Origin: Chitinophagaceae bacterium
GTDB taxonomy: Bacteria; Bacteroidota; Bacteroidia; Chitinophagales; Chitinophagaceae
NCBI GenBank assembly: GCA_027486835.1
Contig: JAIXOJ010000052.1
Span: 24,747 to 88,746 of the forward strand
Reading direction: 5' to 3'
DNA: 64,000 bases
The notes beneath the pieces are model-generated. The model made no database searches, had not been told where the DNA came from, and saw only the letters and a list, made by a program, of their open reading frames with translations. Shown piece after piece: positions 36,696-49,300 of this stretch; positions within the stretch are counted from its first letter, which is position 1; each line of letters starts with the position of its first letter. A program made the position numbers and the translations under genes.

Positions 36696-39600
36696 ATGAA
36701 AAGGAATCTCCTCCCCTTTTGTAGCCTTATTAATGCTGCCCACAAAAAATTAACCGCTTATCTTCTGCACAGTGGAAAGCGAACGACCTATTTGATGGTT
36801 ACTTGTATATTATTACTGAATCTATCCGTAAATGCACAATCGTATTACCCGGGTGGTCTCCCCTCGTCGGTCATCAATGTTTGGCACGACGCGTCAGACC
36901 CTAGCAGCTTAACTTACAGCACAGGCACTACTTATGCCGCTACAGGACTTACGGGCAGCGGTACCATCAGCACTAATACCATCACTACTACAGCAACTGT
37001 AAATGGTTTGGCCTCAGGAAATATCGTCAGATGGGGTACTAATACGGTTGATTATACGGTGCAAAGCGTAAGTGGAACTACTATTACCCTTACTTCTAAT
37101 CTCTTAGCAACATTTGCCGCCCAAACAATCAATAGAAAAGACTCCAACTTGGTGAGTCAATGGAGCGATAAAAGCGGAAAGAATATGCACGCTTTGCAAG
37201 CAACAGTGGGTTCTCAGCCCAAACTGAGTACTTTGAATGGTAAGAATATCGTAGAGTTTTACGGTGCTAAAAACATCAATATTGCCAGTAATGCCTATTT
37301 AGATCCTTCAACAGGCTACAATTTAGCGCAAGCAGTATTTGTTTACAATGATGCGCCTACCTCTGTAACTGATTTTCGATACGGAACTTATGCCCGAAAT
37401 ACAGGCGGTTTAGGTTCGAACACCCCTATCATCGGTTTGCGTTATACCACAAGCAGTGGTAAATATGAAGCAGGCTTGTCACAAAATAATTCTGGGTTAA
37501 TGGTATCTGGCATTACCGACCTTAGAAATCAATGGAGCATGTTGGAGAATTATGTTCCTAGCGGATACAATAAAGCATTTTTGACAGTAAACGGCGCTAA
37601 CACCGTAAGCAATGGCATTTATACTGTTACGTATGCAAGTAGTACCAATGCAGTTTCCATAGGTAATAGAACCTCTTTCGCTATTCCTGTTCACTGGGGC
37701 GTAAGCGAAACCGTACTAACTGGTAGCCCGATTGGCAATTCTGGAAGAAAGATTTTAGAAACCTATCTCGCTTGGAAATGGGGTATGCAAGCAAAATTGC
37801 CAAGTGCTTTGCTCAATTTATTCAACCCTTCTAATAGCAGTTTCAGCAACAAAATAGTAGGTATTGGCAAAGAAGCCAATGGCGATAGTATTGTTTCCAC
37901 AGGTTCTAACGATGGGCTTGGATATTCTAATACCAGCTTTCTTAAAGATTCTGGGGATTATATCATTGCAGCGCACAATGGCTTAACAGGCACAAGTAGC
38001 ATTGCCACAGATTTCACCCGCAGCAACAAAGTGTGGTATCTATCCAAAACAGATGCTAGCAACAATGGTGGTGCTATCAACTTGTTCTTCAACTTTACGG
38101 CACTTGGTCTAACACTAGATACAACCAACAATGTTTACAGCATTCTCTTTAATGCTACTGACCCCACATTTGCAACAGGCACTAATTCATTTATTACCAT
38201 CAATTCATTTACCCAAGATGCTGGAGGAACGCAATTGTCTTATTCCATAAATACTGCTAATCTTTCTACGGGTTATTATACAGTGGTTTATACACCTAAA
38301 GCGACTACTACTTTTTCTACTATACCCTACGCGCCTGCTGGTTTGGCAAAAAGCCAATACAATTTGTGGTTCGATGCAAGTGATACAAGTACAGTTACAA
38401 TAGCAGGTGGGCTCATTACCAAATGGGTGGACAAAGCCAATGGTTTGCAAGCATTGCCTTTTGGCACAGGTTATAACCCAGTTTTAAACACCCAAAATGG
38501 AAAGTACATTGTGGAATTTAATGGGGCAAAAGCATTGAGTATTGCCGATAACCCATTGTTAGACCCTACAACAGGTTATCATTTGGCACAAAGTGTATTT
38601 GTATATAATGATGCTCCTACTACCCTTACGGATACAAGGTATGGTACTTATAGTAGAAATACTTTTTTCTCAAATACTCCACAAATTGGAATACGATATA
38701 TAAGTTCAGATGCGAAATACGAACTCAATCTATGTAGAAACAATTCGGGCTTCAATATTGGCTCACAACCAGATTTAAGGAATAGTTGGTCTGTTGTGCA
38801 GAATTATGTACCAACAGGTTATACCAATATGTACGTAACCCTTAATGGTGGCTCATCAGAAACAGATACAGCTAGTTTTATTAATTTCACTACTCCGGCT
38901 AGTCTTGGAAATAGATACACCAATGCAGCAAATGTTCATTGGGGTATTGGAGAAACCTTGCTTACAGGAACATCGGTAGGTAATTCTGGAAGAAAAATCA
39001 TTGCTAGCTATATGGCCTGGAAATGGGGCTTCCAATCCAATTTATTTAGTGGGCAACTAAGTTTATACAACCCATCAAATAGCAACTTTTCCAATAATCT
39101 TATTGGTATTGGTATGGATGCGATAGCTGATAGTATTACGAATACGGCCACTCATGAAGGATTAAGTATAACCAATGTTAACGGAACAGCTGGTTTTCTT
39201 CGTGAAGCAGGCGATTATCTGATGGCTGCACACAATAATAGTAGTGGCACTGCTGCGCTTGGAGCTAATTTTACTAGATGGAATCGTGCTTGGTTTATCA
39301 ATAAAACCGATGTTAATAATTTAGGTGGCAACATCACCCTCACTTTCGACTTTGCAGAATGTGGCTTAACTGGATTGGTGGATATGCTTAGCAAGAGTTA
39401 CTATATTTTATATAATTCTACTGACGGATCTTTTGCCTCATGCAATAATTATATCATTCCTGTAACTTCCTATCAAAGAAATAGTGGCACTAGTCAAATA
39501 GCCTTTTTGGTAGATGCGGTAAATCTGTCAAATGGTTATTACACCTTGGCTTATGGCGGTAATGAGAAATCAATAACCACCATTCCTTCATTTGCGAACT

Positions 39601-42600
39601 TTATTTCTCCAACAATTACCATTGCTCCAGCACCATTGTTAACCAATATCATCGCAGGAAATACAGTTAACTATATCAATTGGAATACGGACAGCATTCC
39701 TTATGCAGTAGCTTTCTATAAAATTTATGTGTCAATAAATGGTGGGGCTAAAGTATTAATTGATAGTGTACCTGCTATGCAAAAAAGCTATGCCCATTAT
39801 AACCTTACAAATGGTACTAGTTATACTTATACTGTAGTAGCACAATATGCTCCGGGCAAAGCAAGTATTTCTTCCAACAGTCTTACAGGAGTTCCTGGTG
39901 TAAATACGCCTACTTGGGCAGCCAAACCCATGTTTGCTGGAAATGGAAAAGTGGTAATGAAAGCCAACACGCCTTTTTCCAACCTTCCTTTCAAATATTA
40001 TTTTGAGGCTGTTGCTGCTGGTGGACATACAAGTGGATACATAGCACTCAATTTATACACTGATACAGGATTGACCAATGGAAGCACTTATTCTTATCGC
40101 TATAAATACCAAGATAGTACCAAGGGAGCTTCTACAGAATCTGGTTGGTCTTCCACAGAAGTTATCTCCATTTATGATTCTGCTCGTGGTGGGTTTACTT
40201 ACAATTTAACTTTCTTAGACCCAACAACTATTGATGCACCTTATGGCATTTATCCAAGCAATGTAAATCCGTTGCAACAAGATACTACTGGTTTGCGGTT
40301 TATCAAGAATGTACCTGCATTTGGCATTCATCCAAGATTGTATTGCAATCCTGAAGATACCACTGATATTAAGTATAGAATGTTGAATACTTATAGTGGC
40401 AGGGCAATCAGCAGGTATATCCACGCTAGTACCACCTTATTACAATTGGGAAATTCGGGTTATAATAAAAATGCCACCTACAATAAGGATACAATGGGTG
40501 TTCTTATATTTTCTACTCCTTCAAGTAACGATGTAAAAAGTTATTATGATAAACTAGCAGTTGGCGACACCACAGGTTATTACAATTTATGGGGTAACAA
40601 CAGTGTAAAACTGGCTTACCAACTAAGTTTTGAGGCATTTGAATGTTGGTTATATAAAGGAACAACAGATGTAACCACTGGCACCTCTTACACTACTCGT
40701 GCAGCCAAATTAGCAACGGCAATCAATACTTGGGCAAGGGTAACATTGAGTGATCCGATTCCTGCAAATGCATTGAATTATGCCAATAGAGATAGAATTG
40801 GCGGGTACAATATGGCTTTGATTTATGACTTACTTAGTCCACAAATGACCACTGCTCAAAGGGATACTATTCGATTGGCTTTATCAAAAATAACTGCATC
40901 ACTTTCTGATTTACATGCTTTCAACACGCCTTCTTATACCTACACTAGTAATTGGGCAACTTTTGGCTATGAAATCTTCCCAAATCTTGCCATTGAAGGA
41001 GAAACAGGCTATACCTCAAGTGCAGATAGCGGTGTGAAAAGTTGGGTAAGAGGCGCATTTAATTTCTTCAATCATGGCATGTACGCCCAAACTGGCAATT
41101 TTTACGAAGCCATTGGTAAAGACCAAATAAGTGGTGCATTGTTGGTTTTACTTGCCAAAAGAGGTTATAGTTTCTTAGGCCATCCATCTGTTCGTAATTA
41201 TGGTAAAAAATTCCTGCCTGCTATTACTCAGCCATTTGGTTACTCATTCGTAGGTGCTGACTTAATTGGTGGTACCAATGTATATAGCAATGCAAACGAC
41301 GACCCGTCAACTGGTAGTTATCGCTATAATGCCTTAGATATTGTGGGGCTAAAATGGAGTATGCCAAAAGATACAGCAGTTGATTTTGTTTGGAGAAGCT
41401 ATATCCAAAAGCCAAAGGCTAATCAAACAGTATTTAATAATTACTACGCCTATAATCTTTGCGGACCAAATACGGCTTATTTCAATTTTAATATACCGGG
41501 GGCTATTTATGCAAGTGATTATTTCTCTATGTCTTTTGCTACACAATCGCAAGCTGCTTACAATAACAGCAAATGCTATTTCGATTCTTTAGGTGGCTTA
41601 ACGGTGTTTAGAACTGGGTTCGATTCTGCTGCTGCCACCTTGTATTTTCATAACAGACAAGATCTTGGTGGGCATACCCTTCCCAACAAAACCAATATCA
41701 TGTACAGCGCATTGGGCAGAATTTGGTTTCAATCTCCAGGCACTAATGGTAATTCTCAATATTCATTAGTTACAACAGCCAATTCTTTCTCTGGCGTGTT
41801 GATTAATGGTTACGGTCAGCCATCTGATTCAACAAGCTCAAATGCCAATAGCAATTCTAGGATTGCACCAGCTAAAATGCTCGATTTCAAGAATACTTCA
41901 GGAATGCTTTCTATTGCGGGCGATGCTACAGAAGCTTATAGCTATTTATGGAATGAAGGATTATATCCCGCTTCGCAAGAAAACCAAAGTTTGTTTTTAG
42001 CAGGGGCATCAAAAGTGAATGAAAGCCAAAACAGTTTCAGATATAGTCCTGGCTATTTCTTTGACAATTTTAGTTTTTATAACAGATTGAGTTACCACGA
42101 TGGTATTGCTACAGAGCCTTGGTATGATAAAATGGTAAGAACTCCATCACCACATATCATGCAAAAGGTTTTCAGAACTGTGGCATTAATACCTACTGCT
42201 AAACCTTATGTACTAATTGCTGATGATGTGCAAAAAGACAATAGCGTAAACAACTATAAATGGTTAGGACAGATAGCTAAAGACCTAAGCATTTCTAGTA
42301 CAGTGGTGAGTCTTGTAGATAGTAATTATCGCAATGATATTATTTTAAGTGAGCCCGCTGGTACTGGCTCTAGGAAACTATTAGTAAGGGTATTAAATAA
42401 TACTGGTGCTATTAACCCAGCTATTCCTGGCATTACCGATTCATTCAATATTCTTTCTCCTAAACGATTGATATTGGAAAGTAACAGTGTGGATCCTAAG
42501 TTTAAAATTATGCTCTTTGCTTACAATACAGGCGATGCATTACCCAAAACAAAATGGAATGCTACGCATGATACGCTTCAAGTAGGTTTTGCAGATTCTG

Positions 42601-42980
42601 TAAAAACATTTGCTTATAAAATGGATGCAAATGGACGCACTAATATTATATTGGTAAGTTCAACGGCTAATACTGGCTTTGCACTTCCTAATCAAAAAGT
42701 GAATTACGTTTCAGAAAAAGTAGCAATTCCTGCATCCTTTGCTATTTATCCCAATCCAATTTTTGGTAAGAATGCTACGGTGCGCTTATCTGAAATGACA
42801 AAAGGTACTTATACCGTAAAGGTCGTTGCAATAAACGGGGTAACAGTTCACCAAGAAATCATTCAACATCTAGGTGGTAATGCGGGGTACTTTCTCAAAG
42901 TACCAGCCTCTAAAGGTATTTATACGATTTCTTTAGTAGGTAATAATTCCAGCTATTCAAGAAGAATTATGGTGAAATAG
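36696..42980 (+). CDS. Giant secreted lyase-like protein with T9SS type A tail, paralogue 1
   Basis: 2094 aa. ATG 36696 is chosen because it starts the N-terminus (MKRNLLPFCSLINAA) shared with the paralogue at 43383; the open frame upstream reads the hexamer repeat as poly-Leu. A signal segment ends SVNAQ. Two related DUF8202/LamG-like modules cover about 30-470 and 520-960 (WHDASDPSSL and WFDASDTSTV). An FnIII-like domain sits near 1000-1090. A helical-toroid plus beta-sandwich region resembling heparinase II/III or alginate lyases spans about 1180-2000 (NFYEAIGKDQISGALLVLLA, then NRQDLGGHTLPNKTN). The last 80 residues (FAIYPNPIFGKNATVRL, then KGIYTISLVG) are a type A sorting domain. Probably a surface or released polysaccharide-active protein; the substrate is unknown. 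Confidence 0.8.
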   Translation: MKRNLLPFCSLINAAHKKLTAYLLHSGKRTTYLMVTCILLLNLSVNAQSYYPGGLPSSVINVWHDASDPSSLTYSTGTTYAATGLTGSGTISTNTITTTATVNGLASGNIVRWGTNTVDYTVQSVSGTTITLTSNLLATFAAQTINRKDSNLVSQWSDKSGKNMHALQATVGSQPKLSTLNGKNIVEFYGAKNINIASNAYLDPSTGYNLAQAVFVYNDAPTSVTDFRYGTYARNTGGLGSNTPIIGLRYTTSSGKYEAGLSQNNSGLMVSGITDLRNQWSMLENYVPSGYNKAFLTVNGANTVSNGIYTVTYASSTNAVSIGNRTSFAIPVHWGVSETVLTGSPIGNSGRKILETYLAWKWGMQAKLPSALLNLFNPSNSSFSNKIVGIGKEANGDSIVSTGSNDGLGYSNTSFLKDSGDYIIAAHNGLTGTSSIATDFTRSNKVWYLSKTDASNNGGAINLFFNFTALGLTLDTTNNVYSILFNATDPTFATGTNSFITINSFTQDAGGTQLSYSINTANLSTGYYTVVYTPKATTTFSTIPYAPAGLAKSQYNLWFDASDTSTVTIAGGLITKWVDKANGLQALPFGTGYNPVLNTQNGKYIVEFNGAKALSIADNPLLDPTTGYHLAQSVFVYNDAPTTLTDTRYGTYSRNTFFSNTPQIGIRYISSDAKYELNLCRNNSGFNIGSQPDLRNSWSVVQNYVPTGYTNMYVTLNGGSSETDTASFINFTTPASLGNRYTNAANVHWGIGETLLTGTSVGNSGRKIIASYMAWKWGFQSNLFSGQLSLYNPSNSNFSNNLIGIGMDAIADSITNTATHEGLSITNVNGTAGFLREAGDYLMAAHNNSSGTAALGANFTRWNRAWFINKTDVNNLGGNITLTFDFAECGLTGLVDMLSKSYYILYNSTDGSFASCNNYIIPVTSYQRNSGTSQIAFLVDAVNLSNGYYTLAYGGNEKSITTIPSFANFISPTITIAPAPLLTNIIAGNTVNYINWNTDSIPYAVAFYKIYVSINGGAKVLIDSVPAMQKSYAHYNLTNGTSYTYTVVAQYAPGKASISSNSLTGVPGVNTPTWAAKPMFAGNGKVVMKANTPFSNLPFKYYFEAVAAGGHTSGYIALNLYTDTGLTNGSTYSYRYKYQDSTKGASTESGWSSTEVISIYDSARGGFTYNLTFLDPTTIDAPYGIYPSNVNPLQQDTTGLRFIKNVPAFGIHPRLYCNPEDTTDIKYRMLNTYSGRAISRYIHASTTLLQLGNSGYNKNATYNKDTMGVLIFSTPSSNDVKSYYDKLAVGDTTGYYNLWGNNSVKLAYQLSFEAFECWLYKGTTDVTTGTSYTTRAAKLATAINTWARVTLSDPIPANALNYANRDRIGGYNMALIYDLLSPQMTTAQRDTIRLALSKITASLSDLHAFNTPSYTYTSNWATFGYEIFPNLAIEGETGYTSSADSGVKSWVRGAFNFFNHGMYAQTGNFYEAIGKDQISGALLVLLAKRGYSFLGHPSVRNYGKKFLPAITQPFGYSFVGADLIGGTNVYSNANDDPSTGSYRYNALDIVGLKWSMPKDTAVDFVWRSYIQKPKANQTVFNNYYAYNLCGPNTAYFNFNIPGAIYASDYFSMSFATQSQAAYNNSKCYFDSLGGLTVFRTGFDSAAATLYFHNRQDLGGHTLPNKTNIMYSALGRIWFQSPGTNGNSQYSLVTTANSFSGVLINGYGQPSDSTSSNANSNSRIAPAKMLDFKNTSGMLSIAGDATEAYSYLWNEGLYPASQENQSLFLAGASKVNESQNSFRYSPGYFFDNFSFYNRLSYHDGIATEPWYDKMVRTPSPHIMQKVFRTVALIPTAKPYVLIADDVQKDNSVNNYKWLGQIAKDLSISSTVVSLVDSNYRNDIILSEPAGTGSRKLLVRVLNNTGAINPAIPGITDSFNILSPKRLILESNSVDPKFKIMLFAYNTGDALPKTKWNATHDTLQVGFADSVKTFAYKMDANGRTNIILVSSTANTGFALPNQKVNYVSEKVAIPASFAIYPNPIFGKNATVRLSEMTKGTYTVKVVAINGVTVHQEIIQHLGGNAGYFLKVPASKGIYTISLVGNNSSYSRRIMVK

Positions 42981-43046
42981 CAAGAATGTAGCAACAGCCT
43001 ACTGATGCGGACTATTAGTTAAAGCTTATCAATACATGATTCCAAC

Positions 43047-43086
43047 AAAAACGACTTTATAAACCAATGGTTTTAAAGTCGTTTTT
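43047..43086 (+). terminator. Rho-independent terminator of paralogue 1
   Basis: AAAAACGACTTTA (43047-43059) pairs with TAAAGTCGTTTTT (43074-43086), then TGTTTTTAAAT follows. It begins 67 bp after the stop codon. Confidence 0.8.
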
Positions 43087-43382
43087 GTTTTTAAATATGC
43101 TCCCTCCTAAAAACTTTATCCGCTTAAAATAAGCTAGTTTGTATATGGCGAGTCGCTAAATTGTTTCGTAACAAAAAAATTCTGTTCTACACAGGTTTGC
43201 TTGTATGCTTTATGCCACTGTTTTCCAGACTTTCTAGAAATCGCAAACATCTATCTAACCGTTGCAACCCATTTGTTAAGTTGAACCTTGCAACAATGTA
43301 ACCGATTGCAGCTATGATTACAAACTAATATTGCTGTGCTTTTGCTTTTTTCTAACGATTGTTAACCCTCAATTGCTTACGT
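43087..43382. promoter_or_regulatory. Leader/promoter region of paralogue 2, homologous to that of paralogue 1
   Basis: No gene. From about 43280 (ACCTTGCAACAATG) through CTAACGATT and TTGCTTACGTATG the sequence parallels 36580-36695. A -7-like TAATATTG lies at 43327-43334. The duplication therefore included the upstream control region. Confidence 0.5.
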
Positions 43383-46300
43383 ATGAAAAGGAATCTCCTC
43401 CCCTTTTGTAGCCTTATTAATGCTGCCCCAAAAAAATTAACCGCTTATCTTTTGTACAATGGAAAGCGAACGACCTATTTGATGGTCACCTCTTTATTAT
43501 TGCTACATCTAGCAGTAAGTGCACAATCTTACTATCCGGGTGGTCTCCCCTCGTCAGTCATCAATGTATGGCACGACGCATCAGACCCAAGCAGCTTAAC
43601 TTATAGCATTGGCACTTCTTATGCAGCTACAGGACTTACTGGTAGCGGCACCATCAGCACCAACACCATCACAACTACAGCAACTGTAAACGGGTTGGCG
43701 TCAGGAAATATCATCAGATGGGGTAGCAACACAGTGGATTATACCGTGCAAAGCGTAAGTGGAACTACCATCACCCTTACCGCTAATCTCTTGGCAACAT
43801 TTACTGCTCAGACTATTAATAGAAAAGACTCCAATCTAGTGAGTCAATGGAGAGATAAAAGCGGCAAGAACATGCACGCCCTCCAAGCAACTGTTGGTTC
43901 ACAACCCATGCTCAACACGCTCAACGGTAAAAACATTGTAGAGTTTTACGGGCCCAAAAACATCAATATTGCTAGCAATGCCTATTTAGACCCATCGACA
44001 GGATATAATTTGGCACAGGCAGTATTTGTTTACAATGATGCGCCCACTTCTGTAACTGATTTTCGCTACGGAACTTATACCCGCAATACGGGTGGAATGA
44101 ATACCAATACCCCAATTATTGGCTTGAGATATATTACCGGTGATGGAAAATATGAAGCGGGTCTTTCGCAAAACAACTCAGGTTTAATGGTCACAGGCAT
44201 TCCCGACCTTAGAAACCAATGGAGTTTGTTGGAAAATTATGTTCCAGTAGGTTACAACAAAGAATACCTGACAGTAAATGGTGGCAACACTGTAAGTAAT
44301 GGTAATTATACGGTTGCTTTTGCTAGCAGTGCCAATGCGGTTTCTATCGGAAACAGAACTACTTACCCAATTCCAGTGCATTGGGGCGTGAGCGAAACCA
44401 TACTTACCGGTAGCCCGATTGGCAATTCTGGAAGAAAAATTCTAGAAACCTATCTCGCTTGGAAATGGGGTATGCAAGCAAAATTGCCAAGTGCTTTGCT
44501 CAATTTATTCAACCCTTCTAATAGTAGTTTTAGCAACAAAATAGTTGGTATTGGCAAAGAAGCCAATGGCGATAGTATTGTTTCCACAGGTTCTAACGAT
44601 GGTCTTGGATTTTCTAATACCAGCTTTCTCAAAGATTCTGGAGATTATATTATAGCAGCTCACAATGGCTTAACAAGTACTAGTAGCATTGCCACAGATT
44701 TCACCCGTAGCAACAGAATTTGGTATCTATCCAAAACAGATGCAAGTAACAATGGGGGTAACATCAATCTGTTCTTCAACTTTACAGCTATTGGGCTTAC
44801 ATTAGATACCACAACATATAATTACAGCATTCTCTTTAATGCTACCGACCCCACATTTGCCACTGGCACCAATTCATTTATTACGACTAATTCATTTACT
44901 CAAGACATTAGCGGAACGCAACTTTCCTATTCTATTGATGCCGTGAATCTTTCTACGGGTTATTATACCGTGGTTTATACGCCAAAAGCTACTACTACTT
45001 TTTCTACCATTCCTTATGCACCAGCAGGTTTTGCTAAGAGCCAATTTAACCTTTGGTTTGATGCCAGTGATACTTCTACCATTACACAATCTGCGGGTTC
45101 CATATCCAAATGGACTGATAAGGTAAATGGACTTCAAGCCATCCCTACTAATAGTACTTATAATCCTGTATTGAGCGTACTGAATGGTAAAAATATCATT
45201 GAATTTAATGGCATTAAAAACCTCAATATTGCCGACAATGCCTTACTAGATCCTACCGATGGATACCATTTGGCTCAAAGTGTTTTTGTGTATAGCGATG
45301 CACCTACTTCGCTAACGGACAGTCGCTATGGTACTTACACTAGAAACACATTTGGTTCCAACACCCCACAATTGAGTGTTCGCTATTTGGCTGCCGATAG
45401 TAAATACGAAGCAGGATTTTGTAGGAATAATAGCGGCTACATTATTGGCGGATTTCCAGACCTGAGAGGCAGTTGGTCGGTATTGCAAAATGATGTTCCA
45501 TTGGGCTATGCTAAAAGTTATGTCACCCTCAATGGTGGCGGAAATGAAAATGATACTGCAAGCTTCGTAAACTTTACGAATGCTGTAACCATTGGTAATA
45601 GAAATACCTACCCAGCAGCAGTGCATTGGGGCATCGGTGAAACTTTGCTTACAGGAAGTGCGGTTGGCAATTCTGGTAGAAAAATCATTGCTAGTTACAT
45701 GGGTTGGAAATGGGGCATGCAATCGAAGTTGAATGCCTTTCAGTTGGCTTTGTTTAACCCATCAGACAGTAATTATGCGCAAAAAATAATCGGAATTGGT
45801 ACAGAAAGCGGTTCTGACAGCATTAGCTATACTGCCACTCATGAGGGATTAAGCATTGCCAATGTGAATTCTACTGCAGGTTTCTTGCGCGAAGCGGGAG
45901 ATTATATTTTGGCTGGTCACAACGGTGCCACTGGCACTGCTACCATTGGCACTTATTTCACCAAATGGAATAGGGCTTGGTTTATCAACAAAACGGATGT
46001 TGGTGGCTTTGGTGGCAATATCAACCTCGCTTTCGACTTTGCTGAATATGGCATCAATGGTTTCTTGGATATGCTGAGTAAAAAATACTATTTGCTGTAC
46101 AATCCAACCAATGGTGCTTTCAATAGCGGTAATAACTACATTATTCCTATTACTTCTTATCAAAAAATAAATGGTACTGCGCAAATTAGTTTCGCTTTAG
46201 ATGCCATCAATTTGCCTTCAGGATATTACACCATTGTGTATGGCAATAGTGAAAAGCCTACCTCATCCATTCCTTATATCACCAATTTCATAAGCCCTAC

Positions 46301-49300
46301 AATTACTGTTTCGCCTGCACCAATCATGATTTCTGTGTTGGCTGGCAATACGGTGAACTACTTAAACTGGAATGCTGATAGCATTGGTTATGCAGTAGTA
46401 AACTATAAAATTTACGTTTCGCTAAATGGTGGTGCAGTTGCTTTACTAGATAGTGTAGCCCCTACTCAAACCAATTATGCACACTATAACCTCACCAACG
46501 GAAGCAGTTACACTTATACCGTAGTGGCTCAATATGCGCCTGGTAAACAAAGCGTTGCTTCAAATAGCATAACGGGGGTGCCTAATGTGAATACACCTGT
46601 TTGGGCTGCCAAACCACAATATGCTGGCAACGGAAAAGTATTGATGAAGGGTTTGGTTGCTACTATGAACTATACGCCTTTCAAGTATTATTATGAGATT
46701 GTTTCTGGAAGTGGTCATACAAGTGGCTACCAATCCAATGCCGCCTATTCAGATACAGGATTGACCAATGGGAGCACTTACTCCTATCGATATAAATACA
46801 TGGATAGTACAAAAGGGGCTTCTACAGAATCTGGTTGGTCTTCTACAGAAACAGTAACACTTTATGATTCATGCCGTGGTGGCTTTACCTATAATCTTGC
46901 TTACCTCGATCCGAATACCATCGACCCAAGGAAATGGGGCATTTATCCTACGGTTATCAATCCATTAAGCCCAGATACTACTGGTTTACGATTCATTAAA
47001 CATGCCCCTGCATTTGGCATTCACCCAAGAATGTATTGTAATCCAGAAGATACTACAGAGATAAAAAACAGACTCAATACTACTTATAGTGGTCGTGCCA
47101 TTAGCAGATTCATCCATGCAAATACTACCCTAATACAGCTTGGCCAAAGTGGATACAATAAAAATGGGGCTTATAACAAGGATACCCTGGGGGCATACAT
47201 ACTGGGTAATGTAGGTGCTAACGATGTAAAAAGCTATTATGATAAGCTTGCTGTGGGTGATACAACCGGCTATTACAATCTTTGGGGTAACAACAGCACC
47301 AAGTTATCTTACCAATTAAGTTTTGAAGCGTTTGAATGCTGGTTGTACAAAGGCACTACCGATGCCACTACGGGTACATCCTATACCACGAGGGCTACCA
47401 AATTGGGGAATGCCATCCTTACTTGGGCAAGGGCTTGTCTCAAAGATCCTAATCCAGCTAATGCTTTGAATTATAACAATAGAGATAGAATTGGTGGATT
47501 CAACATGGCCATTATTTATGATTTCTTGTATCCGCAAATGACTACCAATCAGCGTGACACCATACGCTTGGTATTGTCCAAGATTGCTTGCAGCCCTTCA
47601 GACTTACATGGGTTTGATGCGCCTTCTTATACCTGCATTACCAATCATGCCACTTTTGGATATGAAATATTCCCTAACATGGCCATTGAAGGTGAAACAG
47701 GCTATACTGCCAGGGTTGACAGTGGATTGAAAAGCTGGGTGAAAACGGCTTACAATTTCTTCAATCATGGAATGTACGCACCAACAGGTAATTTCTATGA
47801 AGCCATTGGTAAAGACCAAATTACAGGAACACTTTTAGTAATGCTTGCCAAAAGAGGATACAGTTTCTTCGGTCACCCTGCCATTAAGAATTATGGCAAA
47901 AAATACCTACCTGCCATCACACAACCATTTGGTTACTCCTTCATTGGAACGGACTTGATTGGTGGTACCCAAAACGTAAATGGCACTTATGCTGATGATG
48001 CAGCAACGGGCGGATACCGCTATAATGCGATGGACATTGTAGGGTTGAAATGGATGTACCCTAGAGATACGGCTATAGATTTTGTTTGGAAAAATTATAT
48101 CCAAAGGCAAAAAGCCAATGCAGCCTCCTTCTCTAATTACTATAACTACGGCAATTTCGCGCCTAATCTTGCTTACTTCAATTACAATATTCCAGGAGCT
48201 ATTTATGCAAGTGATTATTTCCAAATGCCTTTCACTACTCAAGCCCAAGCTGCAAATGGCAATAACAAGCTCTATTTCGATTCGCTTGGGGGCTATGCAG
48301 TATTGCGTAGTGGGTTTGACAGCACAGCAGCTACTTTGTTCTACCACAATCGACAAGACATGGGCGGGCATACTTTGCCGAATAAAAACAATATATCCTT
48401 CAGTGCAATGGGGCGCATTTGGATTCCAAGTGCTACTAGCAACGGGAATAGTCAATTTGGATTGGTAACTACTGCCAATTCCTTCTCGGGCATTTTAGTA
48501 AATGGTTATGGCATTCCTTCTGATTCTACTGGTTCCAACGCCAATGCTAATTTGCGGATTGCACCGGGTAAAGTGGTGTATTACAACAATTCGCCTAACC
48601 TGTTGTCTATTGCTGGTGATGTAAAAGAATCGTTCAGCAATTTATGGAGCCAAGGATTGTTCACGTCCACTCAAGAGAACCCCTACTTATTTGCTCAAGG
48701 TGCTAGTAAGGTGCTAGAAAGTCAAAACAGCTTTAGATATGCATCGGGTTTCAGCTTCGACAATTACAGCTTTTATAACCAATTAGCGTTTAACGACACC
48801 TATACCCCAGTGCCGCTATATAGCAAAATAGTACGGGTACCTACCACCAACCAAATGCAAAAAGTGTTTAGAACAATAGCAATGGTACCAAGTGCCAAGC
48901 CTTATGTGTTGATTGCAGATGACGTTCAAAAAAACAATAGTGTAAACAATTACAAATGGATAGCCCAATTGGCCAAAGACCTTACCTATACCACTTCTGT
49001 AAGTTTGGTGGACAGCAATTATAAGAATGACCTCATTTTTGCTGAACCAGCAGGCACAGGAAACAGAAGGTTCTTGGTAAGGATTCTCAACAATACGGGC
49101 GCTATCAACCCAGCAGTGCCAGGGGTAACAGATTCTTTCAATATTGTTTCGCCTAAAAGATTGATTGTAGAAAGCAATAGTATCGACCCTAAATTCAGGA
49201 TTCTATTGTTTGCTTACAACAATGGCGATGCATTACCCAAAACAAAATGGAATGCCGCGCACGATACGCTTCAAGTTGGTTTTGCAGACTCTATCAAAAC

